From Psychrobacter sp. FME13 (lineage in GTDB: Bacteria; Pseudomonadota; Gammaproteobacteria; Pseudomonadales; Moraxellaceae), in assembly GCF_014861395.1 (NCBI RefSeq), contig NZ_RRYV01000002.1, positions 1 through 64,000 of the forward strand: 64,000 nt of DNA, in the 5' to 3' direction. The number at the start of each line of letters is the position of its first letter. The first letter of the stretch is position 1. A model generated the notes under the pieces. That model ran no database searches and was not told where the DNA came from. It saw only the letters and a program-made list of their open reading frames with translations. Below, in pieces: positions 7,764 through 15,096 of the stretch. Made by a program: the position numbers and the translations under genes.

Positions 7764-8006
7764 ATGCCTGAATTTTGACGTTAAGCGCAGCGATTAAAGC
7801 GTCGGCGTGTTGCACTGCTGACAGCGCTATCTGAACGCTACTCACTTGCTTGCCAGCGTGGGCTTGAATAAGTCCTTGCATTGCTGATGCGGCTAACTGG
7901 TCGCTAAACTCTGCCCCATATCCTCTATTGCTGCTTTTACCGCGTTGACTGTGTAGATTGATGTTGCTCTATACGCGTTAAGCACCCTTATATCTACTTC
8001 GCTCAT
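7762..8006 (-). pseudogene. Frameshifted small gene (single-base loss in a G4 run)
   Basis: Frame 1 starts at ATG 8006 and stops at 7893 (37 aa, ...AAIEDMGQSLATS). The -1 frame is open down to 7762 and continues with AEFSDQLAASAMQGLIQ. One extra G in the GGGG run at 7914-7917 would join both into an 82-residue protein reading ...IEDMGAEFSDQLA.... There is no good start codon for the second half. The ATG overlaps the upstream gene's stop (ATGA). This is either a real frameshift, a slippage site or a sequencing error. Confidence 0.5.
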
Positions 8007-8161
8007 GCGTTCTCCTGATTCAAAGGCTTTGCTCTAACAGCGTGGCAATCTTCGCCGTATTGTTCGCGCAAATCCTCCATGCGCTCATCAACATCATGAA
8101 CCCATTCAGTTGTGGTAATTTCTTCGCCGCTATCAAGAAATACCGTAAATTCAAATTCCAT
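8003..8161 (-). CDS. Small hypothetical protein, first gene of the leftward operon
   Basis: 52 residues (MEFEFTVFLDSGEEITTTEW...), acidic and beta-rich. A clear GGAG ribosome site precedes the ATG, and the stop overlaps the next start (ATGA). It is the first gene after the leftward promoter region, so it should be expressed immediately on induction. Function unknown. Confidence 0.6.
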   Translation of the reverse strand: MEFEFTVFLDSGEEITTTEWVHDVDERMEDLREQYGEDCHAVRAKPLNQENA

Positions 8162-8280
8162 GCTTTTATCTCCGTAGTAGTGGTCATAGACCGTTGGTTA
8201 ATTCAGCATTGACAGCTAGTGATCGCTGCGTCGTCTGCGTTTTGCCTTGCGATGTGGTTGTTCTTAACCAGTAACGCTAT

Positions 8281-8307
8281 GTTCGCATATACGAACCAAA
8301 CTGTCAA
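8281..8307 (-). promoter_or_regulatory. Leftward early promoter with repressor operator
   Basis: On the minus strand a consensus TTGACA (8307-8302) is followed after about 17 bp by a weak -10 (GAACAT). The operator GTTCGCATATACGAAC (8281-8296) covers the spacer and -10 and is a near-perfect palindrome. It should drive the leftward operon and be shut by the repressor at 8395-9075. Confidence 0.65.
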
Positions 8308-8315
8308 ACACTTTT

Positions 8316-8331
8316 GTTCTAAAAAGCGAAC
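8316..8331. promoter_or_regulatory. Second repressor operator at the leftward promoter
   Basis: GTTCTAAAAAGCGAAC has the same outer half-sites (GTTC...CGAAC) as three other 16-bp sites in this region and lies just upstream of the leftward -35. Confidence 0.55.
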
Positions 8332-8349
8332 TATTTTCACATAGGCAAT

Positions 8350-8373
8350 AAAAAACCCCGATATACGGGGCTT
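8350..8373 (-). terminator. Terminator of the repressor gene
   Basis: Read leftward, a GCCCCG/CGGGG hairpin with loop TATAT is followed by six T (8355-8350). It lies 22 bp after the repressor stop and isolates it from the leftward promoter. Confidence 0.85.
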
Positions 8374-8394
8374 TGAGTGTTAAATTATTTTAGC

Positions 8395-9075
8395 TTATCT
8401 ATAACGAGTATATTTACTATCTACAACGCCAACCAAGTTGCACTCGGTCATGGGCTGCATTTTTTGGTCAGGCCAATCAGGGTTAAGTGGTTTTAAGTAC
8501 ATATCATCATAACCATTGCCCATAACAAGCTGCTTAAACGTGGCTTCCGTATCGTCGTTACATTGCACAATGACCAGATCGCCGTCTTTTAAATCCCAAG
8601 GTGTTATGTTTGGCTCAACGTAAACAATTTCGTCAGGCTTAAATTCAGGCCACATACTACGACCTCGAACCACTAATCCAAACGCCATATCAGATAAATG
8701 CGCGGGCTTTGGAATCCAGTCTATAACATCATCTAACGTGGTCGGCATAACCTCCGCCCAGTTTCCCGCGGCTACCCAACTGATAACTGGCACCTCGCCA
8801 TTCATAGCATGGTCAACATCGACACGCTCAGTGCCTAGTGGGGTTAATCGCTCGCTAGGCGCGTTATTCATGCTACCCACACCTGTTAGCAGCCAATCAG
8901 TATTGCAGCGCAAATATGCCGCTAATTTGCTCGCATACTCGCCTGATGGTTTGGTGCTGCCATTAACCCAACTGCTAATAGTCGCCTTACCTGCGCCAGT
9001 CGCCCTCTTTATGTCAGCTTGGCTTACTTTTAGCTCCGACATTCTTTGATTGATTCTATCTGCTGCGCTATTCAT
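8395..9075 (-). CDS. Phage repressor, XRE HTH plus S24 autoprotease
   Basis: 226 residues. Residues 1-65 form a lambda-repressor-type HTH (VSQADIKRATGAGKATISSW). The C-terminal half is a LexA/CI-like S24 peptidase with Ser140 in GRSMWP, Lys181 in TEATFKQ and a cleavage-type Ala103-Gly104 in SWVAAGNW. It should bind the GTTC...CGAAC operators, hold the prophage silent, and cleave itself when RecA is activated, so induction is SOS-linked. The ATG at 9075 has AGGAGGAAT just upstream; upstream in-frame ATGs, including one at 9123, have no such site. Confidence 0.92.
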   Translation of the reverse strand: MNSAADRINQRMSELKVSQADIKRATGAGKATISSWVNGSTKPSGEYASKLAAYLRCNTDWLLTGVGSMNNAPSERLTPLGTERVDVDHAMNGEVPVISWVAAGNWAEVMPTTLDDVIDWIPKPAHLSDMAFGLVVRGRSMWPEFKPDEIVYVEPNITPWDLKDGDLVIVQCNDDTEATFKQLVMGNGYDDMYLKPLNPDWPDQKMQPMTECNLVGVVDSKYTRYR

Positions 9076-9092
9076 AAGTATTCCTCCTGTTT

Positions 9093-9108
9093 GTTCGCAT
9101 ATCAAAAC
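9093..9108. promoter_or_regulatory. Repressor operator upstream of the repressor gene
   Basis: GTTCGCATATCAAAAC keeps the left half-site of the operator family and a degenerate right half. It sits between the repressor ribosome site and its promoter, a place suited to autoregulation. Confidence 0.5.
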
Positions 9109-9116
9109 ATAAATGC

Positions 9117-9177
9117 TTGACATATTCTCGAACAATGTGTTCTAATATACGAACATTAAGCGAACGGGAATACGAAC
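9117..9177 (+). promoter_or_regulatory. Rightward early promoter and operators
   Basis: A perfect TTGACA (9117-9122) is followed after 18 bp by TCTAAT (9141-9146). The operator GTTCTAATATACGAAC (9139-9154) covers the -10. Two further CGAAC half-sites follow in direct orientation at 9161-9165 and 9173-9177, just before the Cro-like ATG. Together these suit a switch in which repressor and Cro compete. Confidence 0.75.
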
Positions 9178-9378
9178 ATGACTTTCGATGATTTATTAGA
9201 TTACTTCGACGGTCAGAGCTATAGAGACATAAGTAAGCAACTTGGCGTCCCTATCGGGCAACTGACCTATTACAAACAAAACGGAATCCCTGAAGGACGG
9301 CAAGCAATTATCGAACTTCAAACCAACGGCGATTTAAAGGCCGATATTCCAAAACTTATAAAGCTAGAGGAGGCCTAA
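9178..9378 (+). CDS. Cro-like HTH protein
   Basis: 66 residues transcribed divergently from the repressor. Residues 5-35 (DLLDYFDGQSYRDISKQLG, then IGQLTYYK) form a helix-turn-helix typical of Cro/YdaS-type proteins. It should bind the shared operators and favour lytic growth by shutting the repressor promoter. The ATG lies directly after the last operator half-site, so its mRNA may be leaderless or nearly so. Confidence 0.75.
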   Translation: MTFDDLLDYFDGQSYRDISKQLGVPIGQLTYYKQNGIPEGRQAIIELQTNGDLKADIPKLIKLEEA

Positions 9379-9380
9379 CC

Positions 9381-9581
9381 ATGTACGACAACCCACGACA
9401 CATCAAAGACCACAGGGTCAATGCTCGCTTTAATGATGATGAAATTGAAGCGATAAACAGCGTAGCGAACCTAACCGGATTACAAAAAAGCACTTTAGTC
9501 CGTAAAGCCACGCTACGTCTGGTCGAAGAACTTAAAGCAGAGTTTGAACGAAATCTATCAGGCATGGAAGACGCAGTTTAG
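9381..9581 (+). CDS. Ribbon-helix-helix (Arc/CopG-like) DNA-binding protein
   Basis: 66 residues. The pattern HRVNARFNDDEIEAINSVA followed by TGLQKSTLVRKATLRLV is a standard RHH fold: a beta strand that reads the major groove and two helices with a turn. It should act as a dimeric regulator early after induction. It lies 2 nt after the Cro gene with an AGGAGG ribosome site inside the Cro C-terminus. Confidence 0.75.
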   Translation: MYDNPRHIKDHRVNARFNDDEIEAINSVANLTGLQKSTLVRKATLRLVEELKAEFERNLSGMEDAV

Positions 9582-9590
9582 GCGTTTTTA

Positions 9591-9816
9591 GGTAACCGAA
9601 AGGAGGGCTTATGCCTGATATACCAACACATTTTAAGGAAGACGAGATAGACGACATCAAATGGGCGGCAAACCAACTTGGCATGACGGTAGATGAGTTT
9701 ACTGCTCACGCAGCCAATCAACTTGTTAAGAAGTCAAAAGAAGATATGCGTAAGCGTATCGAGAACCCTAAATCAATAAGGATCATCGAGTAGATGATTT
9801 TCGGTAACCGAAAAGG
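9591..9816 (+). repeat. Duplicated GGTAACCGAAA leader element
   Basis: GGTAACCGAAAGG (9591-9603) and GGTAACCGAAAAGG (9803-9816) precede the two successive small genes; in the second copy the core is a perfect palindrome CGGTAACCG (9802-9810). Each copy ends in the ribosome site. A binding site for one of the adjacent RHH-type proteins is a plausible reading. Confidence 0.5.
9611..9793 (+). CDS. Second RHH-like small protein
   Basis: 60 residues. IPTHFKEDEIDDIKWAANQ followed by GMTVDEFTAHAANQLVKKS resembles the ribbon-helix-helix pattern of the gene before it, though more diverged. AGGAGGG precedes the ATG. It may form an antagonistic or heterodimeric pair with the first RHH protein. Confidence 0.6.
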   Translation: MPDIPTHFKEDEIDDIKWAANQLGMTVDEFTAHAANQLVKKSKEDMRKRIENPKSIRIIE

Positions 9817-9824
9817 TGACAAAA

Positions 9825-10319
9825 ATGGAACTAATACTAAGCGATTTATTTAGCAGCAACGAAGCCAAGATGACCAGTCTTGATATTGCCGAGTTGGTAG
9901 GCAGTCGTCACGACAAGGTTAAACAGAGTATTAAGCGGCTATCAACCAATAACAAGCATCGCAACGCGATTATATCCCAACCCCCAATGGTGGATGGGAT
10001 TAAATCAGCAAATGGCGTGGTGACTCAAGTGTATGTTTTCCAAGGCGAAAAAGCCAAGCGCGACAGTCTTGTAGTAGTTGCTCAATTATCCCCTGAATTT
10101 ACGGCCGACATTGTTGACCGCTGGATTTATCTCGAAAAGCAAAACCTATCATTAACCAAGCAGCTTGAATATTGGCAGAGAAAAGAAATGGTCGATTTTG
10201 CAGAAGGCTCCTTCCACGGCCACGGTCTAGCCAAGCGCAAAGAAACCAAGAAGTTAAACAACGGCAAGATCGAAGAAATCAAAATCAAGATGCAACCAAG
10301 ACTGGAGGGTATGAAATGA
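9825..10319 (+). CDS. Rha-family phage regulatory protein
   Basis: 164 residues. Residues about 15-100 (TSLDIAELVGSRHDKVKQSI, later RDSLVVVAQLSPEFTADIVDRW) match the Rha domain found in lambdoid-phage regulators. The frame is open from a GTG at 9816, but AAAAGG lies 8 nt before the ATG at 9825, so I choose that. The C-terminus is basic. Rha proteins influence lytic growth in an IHF-dependent way in some phages. Confidence 0.75.
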   Translation: MELILSDLFSSNEAKMTSLDIAELVGSRHDKVKQSIKRLSTNNKHRNAIISQPPMVDGIKSANGVVTQVYVFQGEKAKRDSLVVVAQLSPEFTADIVDRWIYLEKQNLSLTKQLEYWQRKEMVDFAEGSFHGHGLAKRKETKKLNNGKIEEIKIKMQPRLEGMK

Positions 10320-10396
10320 CTGAGCAAGACATTCAGGCGTGGGAGCGTGAAATCAAACACGCTGAGAAGATGCAGGAGCAGCGCAAAAGGCAATAA
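10316..10396 (+). CDS. Tiny charged peptide ORF
   Basis: A 26-residue ORF (MTEQDIQAWEREIKHAEKMQ...) whose ATG overlaps the Rha stop as ATGA. It would be an amphipathic helix. The coupling supports translation, but its length makes it uncertain. Confidence 0.35.
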   Translation: MTEQDIQAWEREIKHAEKMQEQRKRQ

Positions 10397-10428
10397 AAAA
10401 CGCTCATCAGGGCAAACTGAGAGCGTTT
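10397..10428 (-). terminator. Hairpin with antisense-side T-run
   Basis: AAACGCTC pairs exactly with GAGCGTTT (10421-10428) over a 15-nt loop. On the plus strand the A-tract precedes the stem, so the T-run lies on the minus strand. It would terminate leftward transcription and is at best weak for the sense direction. Confidence 0.5.
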
Positions 10429-10464
10429 CAACAAAACTAAACCTAGAAATTGGAGTATATATCT

Positions 10465-11214
10465 ATGAACAACATTATGCAAGTAACTGACATTAGCAAA
10501 ACAATGAGCAGTCGTGAAATCGCAGCGCTCACCAAGAAAGATCACTCGCATGTCATACGCGATATTCGGTCAATGCTATCACAGATAGATGATCCATCTA
10601 TGGATGATGCTGATTTTAAAGAGGTTTTTGATAGTCGCGGCTATACGTCAGAGATTAGTTTAAACAAAGACTTAACGCTCACTTTAGTCGCTGGCTATAA
10701 CTCACGTTTTAGATATACGGTGATTAAGCGCTGGCAAGAACTGGAGGCGCAAGCTAGCCAACCGGTCATGCCAGCACTACCTAACTTTACTAATCCAGCA
10801 GATGCAGCGATTGCATGGGCAGAAGAATATAAAGCTAAAGAAGCGGCACAAGCTCAGGTCACAGAGTTAAAGCCTAAAGCAGCGGCATTAGACACGCTCA
10901 GTCACGCTAAAGGCTCTCTTGGCATACGTGAGACAGCAAACACGGTTGGCATACCAGAGCGCAAGTTTATAGCGCGTTGTACCGATGAAAACAAGCCAGT
11001 GTCATCAAGGTTTATGTACCGCGATGACAAAGGCAAGTTAAGGGCTTACTCGCACCGTATCAAGCAAGGCTTTATGACTCAAAAAATCACAAGCTATGCA
11101 GGCAAGAACGGTAAAAACCTTGTGACAGTGCAGGTTAAATTTACTGCAGCAGGCGTGGCTAAGATTGCAGAGATGCTTGAGAAAGAGCGCAACAAAGAAT
11201 TGGAGGCGGTATGA
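10465..11214 (+). CDS. Antirepressor-like protein: Rha N-domain plus KilAC C-domain
   Basis: 249 residues. The N-terminal 90 residues (MSSREIAALTKKDHSHVIRD, SLNKDLTLTLVAGY) are Rha/pRha-like, and the C-terminal part (TLSHAKGSLGIRETANTVGI, later TAAGVAKIAEML) is a KilAC/ANT domain. Such fusions are phage antirepressors that interfere with CI-type repressors. The frame opens at TTG 10450, but that codon lies in the ribosome site (TTGGAG); ATG 10465 is the likely start. It shares its N-domain type with the Rha gene upstream. Confidence 0.75.
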   Translation: MNNIMQVTDISKTMSSREIAALTKKDHSHVIRDIRSMLSQIDDPSMDDADFKEVFDSRGYTSEISLNKDLTLTLVAGYNSRFRYTVIKRWQELEAQASQPVMPALPNFTNPADAAIAWAEEYKAKEAAQAQVTELKPKAAALDTLSHAKGSLGIRETANTVGIPERKFIARCTDENKPVSSRFMYRDDKGKLRAYSHRIKQGFMTQKITSYAGKNGKNLVTVQVKFTAAGVAKIAEMLEKERNKELEAV

Positions 11215-11705
11215 GATTCAGAGACTACCAAGCCGAACAACAAGAAAAATCCATTCACGTTGATACAAGGCAGCCTATTGGTGAGATTACACCAGCAACT
11301 ATCTGCAATGGTGTTATTAAGTGCCAGTTATGCGACCAAGATGCGAATAGCGACTACATAGATCAGGATGTTTTTGTTTGTTTGCGCTGTGCAGACTTAA
11401 TTAGCAATATTTCTGCATCAGACTTTGGCAGAAGCTCTTTTTCGTTAGCCACATGGGATAGAAATGATTTATTTGGGCGTGGCAATCATAGAGAGAAGCT
11501 AAAGGATTCTGTTAAGAGGTCTGTGCTTGAAGCTAGCGACTATCGCTGCATTGCTTGTGGTGCAAGTAAGAACCTATGTATCGATCATATTATGCCGGTA
11601 GCAAAAGGCGGTAGTAACGATATAGAAAACCTGCAAACACTTTGTCGGTCGTGCAACCGACAAAAAGGCACCAAGACTATGCAGGAATGGGAGGCCTCGA
11701 AATGA
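11211..11705 (+). CDS. HNH endonuclease
   Basis: 164 residues. CQLC...CLRC near residues 38-62 is a zinc ribbon. The C-terminal CIACGASKNLCIDHIMPVAK, followed by NLQTLCRSCNRQKG, is a textbook HNH nuclease with its own zinc knuckles. ATGA overlaps on both sides place it in the replication operon, directly upstream of the replication protein. Confidence 0.85.
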   Translation: MRFRDYQAEQQEKSIHVDTRQPIGEITPATICNGVIKCQLCDQDANSDYIDQDVFVCLRCADLISNISASDFGRSSFSLATWDRNDLFGRGNHREKLKDSVKRSVLEASDYRCIACGASKNLCIDHIMPVAKGGSNDIENLQTLCRSCNRQKGTKTMQEWEASK

Positions 11706-12625
11706 GATACCACGGTCGTATTAACTATGTTAAATGCCACGAGTGGGGTTTAAACGTCGCTCAAGGCGCTTTGTTTGACTTGCTTAACGAATCTAGCTCA
11801 TGGGCTAAAACGCATATCGTAGGCGAAGATGTTTACTACTGGGTTTCACGAAACAAGGTACTGGATGAACTGCCAGTCGTCTATAAAAAAGCCGACACTG
11901 TTTATCGTAATTTAAAAGTTTTAGAAGAAAAGTGCTTAATTGTGTACATCAAAGAAGGCGTAAAAGACCTTGTTATGTTGACTGAAAAAGGTAAGACATG
12001 GAACGCAAAAATCAACTCGGATTTAAATCCGAGTAACGGTGAAACGGACAAAAACACGGATATAAATCCGAGTAAGGTCGGAAATAAATCCGAGAATACA
12101 GGTAAAAACACGGATGTAAATCCGACAGATAAGGATACCAATATTAATAAGGTTACCAGTAATAAGAATACCAGTGACAGTGATAATTCAGGTGATTGGA
12201 TTGATGAAAGTTTTGAAGAGTTCTATGAACTTTACCCAAACAAGAAGGGCAAGGGACAAGCAGAGAAGACTTGGAATAACGTATTCACAGGTAAAGGCAG
12301 CCACAAGAAACCAAGCAATCCAGTTGAGCTTTTTGAAACGATCATGATTGCTGTAAAAGCACAGACACCCATCATTCTTGCTTCAGAACCACGTTATAGA
12401 AAACATCCTAGCACTTGGTTGAACGCTAAGGCGTGGCTTGATGAGATAGAACACCCACAGCCAACAAACAACTTTCAGGGGAACGGATATGCAAACAACC
12501 AATCAGCTAACAACAAACCTCGCAGAGAAACTACAGAAGAATACAAACAGCGGATGCAGCGAGAGTTTAACGAAGAGTTTGGAATCGAAGTACAGCCCGA
12601 CAGCCATACAGACTGCTACAGCTAA
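11702..12625 (+). CDS. Replication initiation protein (lambda O-like organisation)
   Basis: 307 residues. Residues about 1-110 look like a winged-helix DNA-binding domain (YWVSRNKVLDELPVV, TVYRNLKVLEE). A low-complexity Asn/Asp/Lys linker (about 105-160) coincides with four DNA iterons. A C-terminal domain (FEEFYELYPNKKGKGQAEKT, KHPSTWLNAKAW) is typical of phage replisome organisers. It should bind the iterons in its own gene and recruit the loader encoded next. Start at the ATG overlapping the HNH stop (ATGA). Confidence 0.75.
   Translation: MRYHGRINYVKCHEWGLNVAQGALFDLLNESSSWAKTHIVGEDVYYWVSRNKVLDELPVVYKKADTVYRNLKVLEEKCLIVYIKEGVKDLVMLTEKGKTWNAKINSDLNPSNGETDKNTDINPSKVGNKSENTGKNTDVNPTDKDTNINKVTSNKNTSDSDNSGDWIDESFEEFYELYPNKKGKGQAEKTWNNVFTGKGSHKKPSNPVELFETIMIAVKAQTPIILASEPRYRKHPSTWLNAKAWLDEIEHPQPTNNFQGNGYANNQSANNKPRRETTEEYKQRMQREFNEEFGIEVQPDSHTDCYS
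12016..12126 (+). repeat. Four iterons: putative origin of replication
   Basis: Four 18-bp palindromic units fit (C/G)(T/A)CGGA-nnTAAATCCGA(G/C): 12016-12033 (CTCGGATTTAAATCCGAG, a perfect palindrome), 12055-12072, 12077-12094 and 12109-12126. They lie in the linker-coding part of the replication gene and are followed by an AT-rich tract (about 12127-12190). Lambda has the same layout in gene O. The units encode varying DxNPS-like residues, so coding alone hardly explains the palindromes. Confidence 0.8.
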
Positions 12626-13187
12626 AGTTTTAAATCTTTTTGCAGAACTCAAAGAAGAGTACGGCGCATTGTTTGACAACAAAGAACATCGTTACACGCC
12701 AGCCAAGGCACGCGAATGGGCAGTTGAGCTACTAGAGTCAGGTATCAACGGCGAACAGTACCAACGTGGACGCTGGCAAGCAATGAAGCAGCAGGATTAT
12801 CCAGTAGAGCGAGCTTACAAGTTTATCAAGCTATGCAAGCAAGGTGAGATTGATACGTACCCCTCAGCCACAGAAGCTTTTGATAACGCTTGCAGTCAAA
12901 GCGGCTTGATCGAAGACAAGTACGTCAAGCGTCAGTGGCTCCACGATGTCGTACAGCTAACAGCGCACAGAGTTGGCATGGGTAGGCTCAAAACCGCAGA
13001 CAACAAGTTTCTGAGCTATTTCAGCAAGGTTTATGAGCAGGTTTGCAGCGAGCATGAGGCTGGCACGTTGTCTTTAGTGCCAGTAGAGCGTCAGATTGCA
13101 CACAGTCATCATCCAGTGCAGGCAGGTAGTGAGGTGGATAAGAAGATCAGTGAGCAGTTGGCAGAGTTGCGGAGGGTGGCGGTGTGA
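12489..13187 (+). CDS. Replication protein P-like helicase loader
   Basis: 232 residues, close to the 233 of lambda P. The core (YTPAKAREWAVELLESGING, RGRWQAMKQQDYPVERAYKF, later LTAHRVGMGRLKTADNK) resembles the phage replication protein P family, which brings the host DnaB helicase to the initiator. It overlaps the initiator gene by 137 nt in another frame; the ATG at 12489 is preceded by ACGGAT, and a later start would cut the N-terminal Gln/Asn-rich part only. Confidence 0.65.
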   Translation: MQTTNQLTTNLAEKLQKNTNSGCSESLTKSLESKYSPTAIQTATAKVLNLFAELKEEYGALFDNKEHRYTPAKAREWAVELLESGINGEQYQRGRWQAMKQQDYPVERAYKFIKLCKQGEIDTYPSATEAFDNACSQSGLIEDKYVKRQWLHDVVQLTAHRVGMGRLKTADNKFLSYFSKVYEQVCSEHEAGTLSLVPVERQIAHSHHPVQAGSEVDKKISEQLAELRRVAV

Positions 13188-13654
13188 AGCTAATACTAGA
13201 CCCTTGTTGCGGCAGCAGAATGTTTTGGTTTGATAAAAAGGATGAACGAGCGGTGTTTACAGACAAACGCAGTGAGCAGCACACGCTATGCGATGGCCGC
13301 GAATTGATTATCGAGCCAGATATGGTAATGGATTTTACCGACCTGCAGTTTGATGATGAGCAGTTTCACATGGTCGTTTTTGACCCGCCTCACTTGCGTA
13401 AAGCTGGCAAGGATTCATGGATGGCACTCAAGTACGGCAAACTCGATGAAACTTGGCCAATTATGATCAGAGATGGTTTTGCGGAATGTTTCAGAGTGCT
13501 TAAGCCCAACGGCACATTGATATTCAAGTGGAATGAAGATCAGATTCCAGTAAAAGACATTTTGGCACTGACAGACCAAAAGCCAGTAGTCGGGCATCGT
13601 AGCGGAAAGCGCTCAAACACTCATTGGATATGTTTTTTGAAGGAGGCAGTGTGA
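13184..13654 (+). CDS. Small SAM-dependent methyltransferase-like protein
   Basis: 156 residues. ILDPCCGSRMFWFDKK resembles the glycine-rich SAM motif, and VVFDPPHLRK has a DPPH catalytic-type motif as in N6-adenine/N4-cytosine methylases. It is short and lacks an obvious target-recognition domain, so its substrate is open. The GTG start overlaps the loader stop (GTGTGA). Confidence 0.7.
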   Translation: MKLILDPCCGSRMFWFDKKDERAVFTDKRSEQHTLCDGRELIIEPDMVMDFTDLQFDDEQFHMVVFDPPHLRKAGKDSWMALKYGKLDETWPIMIRDGFAECFRVLKPNGTLIFKWNEDQIPVKDILALTDQKPVVGHRSGKRSNTHWICFLKEAV

Positions 13655-14037
13655 AGGCGATAATACTAAATGATGCTGAAAAAATAGGCGTCATTACTGG
13701 CAGAGTAACTCAGGCAAGAATGCCGATACCGCCTGATAAATACCCTAGTAGCGGATTGCACCACCCATCATTGGGGATTGATAGCAGGGTAGGTATTGGT
13801 ACTGGTTTAAATATCAAAGTAACTGGCATTAGGATTGAGCGCATACAGGACATAAACGAGCAGGACGCTAGAGCTTGTGGATACCCTAAGCGCAAGGGCA
13901 GAAAAAGCGACCAGTCTCAGTTAAGCCTTGTGGATGATGTTCGTTATTTTGATGATGTGTGGGACGAAAAGTACGGTCTAGGTGCTTATAAGAACAATGA
14001 TTGGGTCTGGGTTATTGATTTTAAGAAGTGGGGTTAG
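13651..14037 (+). CDS. ASCH-like phage protein
   Basis: 128 residues from a GTG preceded by GGAGG. The segment VTGIRIERIQDINEQDARACG matches the pattern of phage ASCH-type proteins (a beta-barrel related to PUA RNA-binding domains), as does the FDDVWDEKYG...NDWVWVIDF ending. The role is probably nucleic-acid or nucleotide binding. The in-frame TTG at 13624 would overlap the methyltransferase by 31 nt and is less likely. Confidence 0.6.
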   Translation: MKAIILNDAEKIGVITGRVTQARMPIPPDKYPSSGLHHPSLGIDSRVGIGTGLNIKVTGIRIERIQDINEQDARACGYPKRKGRKSDQSQLSLVDDVRYFDDVWDEKYGLGAYKNNDWVWVIDFKKWG

Positions 14038-14039
14038 GT

Positions 14040-14303
14040 ATGAGTAAACCAGACAGACACTTCATTGCCTTCGTGCATATCGACATGCCTTGGTGCAGCA
14101 GCCCGAAAGCATGGCAGCCAGTTTCTAACGATATTGTCTTATTTGAGCAGCCGGACATGCCAGCCTATGACGATATTGTGAGTGCCGTTAAGCAGGCGTG
14201 TCCAGCAGCGGTTGGCGTCGTGCTGAATAATTTGCATGAGATCAGCCACACGGATTTTTTAAGTTTTATTAAGGGTAGCAAGGATTGGGAGGTGAGTGCG
14301 TGA
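14040..14303 (+). CDS. Hypothetical protein, 87 aa
   Basis: MSKPDRHFIAFVHIDMPWCS... with no recognised family. AGG lies a few bases before the ATG; an upstream in-frame start at 14028 overlaps the previous gene. Early rightward operon. Confidence 0.5.
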   Translation: MSKPDRHFIAFVHIDMPWCSSPKAWQPVSNDIVLFEQPDMPAYDDIVSAVKQACPAAVGVVLNNLHEISHTDFLSFIKGSKDWEVSA

Positions 14304-14605
14304 AGAAGGACCCAGCCGACTACACGCCAGGCGAGCAGAAGTACCTAGCTCGCCAGCAAGCGCTCAAAGCTGGCAAGCCGAACGCCATGACGTACTTTAA
14401 AAACGTCGCAGTGACCAAGGCAGGAGATTTCGTGATTGGTTTGACATACAACATCGATTTACAGCGTTACTCATGTAGCGCGATTGAGATTGACGGGGTG
14501 AGATTTAATGATCCGTGTCGGTGGGGTAAAGACGGTATCGCATTAGATAGTGATTTAAGCGACTTGGTGACGGGTTCGGTACATACATCAGTCAGAACGA
14601 TTTAA
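14300..14605 (+). CDS. Hypothetical protein, 101 aa
   Basis: Starts at a GTG (GGAGGTGAG upstream) that overlaps the previous stop. The protein (KKDPADYTPGEQKYLARQQA...) is basic at the N-terminus and beta-rich later. No known family. Confidence 0.5.
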   Translation: MKKDPADYTPGEQKYLARQQALKAGKPNAMTYFKNVAVTKAGDFVIGLTYNIDLQRYSCSAIEIDGVRFNDPCRWGKDGIALDSDLSDLVTGSVHTSVRTI

Positions 14606-14619
14606 AGACGAAGGAGGGT

Positions 14620-15096
14620 GTGAAATTGGCACGTAAAGCAGCAATTAGATGGTCGAATATCACTGAAAGTAAGGTTGGTCAGGCAAACGCTGCAAAAATA
14701 GCGCGATTATGGCCCGCAAAAGGCGCTAAAAAATCTAAGCATAATAATATTCCAGTCGTCATCGACGGCATAAGATTTGATAGCACGGGTGAAGGGGACC
14801 GCTACTGTCACTTAAAGCGATTTGAGAGGCAGGGACGGATCAGAGACATACGTTTGCAAGTACCGTTTGAGCTGACCCCTACGATGCGTGATGAGGCTGG
14901 CAAGATAACGCACAGGGCTATGAATTATATCGCTGACTTTGTTTATTTTAATATCGAAAAAGATTGCGAGGTGGTAGAGGACTTTAAGGGCAGGCGCACT
15001 AGAACTTATATCGATAAATCAAAACAGATGGCCCATAAGTACGGGATCATCATTTACGAAACCACGGTTAAAAACAATAAGGAATTTATTTTATGA
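14620..15096 (+). CDS. DUF1064-like phage endonuclease
   Basis: 158 residues. The body follows the DUF1064 pattern: GIRFDSTGEGDRYCHLKRFE, then RIRDIRLQVPFELTP, then NYIADFVYFN and EVVEDFKGRRT...KSKQMAHKYG. This is a restriction-endonuclease-like fold (acidic E/D, then E-x-K-like VVEDFKG). Such proteins act in phage DNA processing. GTG start with GGAGGG 6 nt upstream. Confidence 0.75.
   Translation: MKLARKAAIRWSNITESKVGQANAAKIARLWPAKGAKKSKHNNIPVVIDGIRFDSTGEGDRYCHLKRFERQGRIRDIRLQVPFELTPTMRDEAGKITHRAMNYIADFVYFNIEKDCEVVEDFKGRRTRTYIDKSKQMAHKYGIIIYETTVKNNKEFIL

Noticed and set aside
12448-12455. AGAACACC near the start of the P-like gene as another late promoter
   Set aside because: The first G is changed and no -10-like hexamer stands at the family spacing; it lies in an early coding region.
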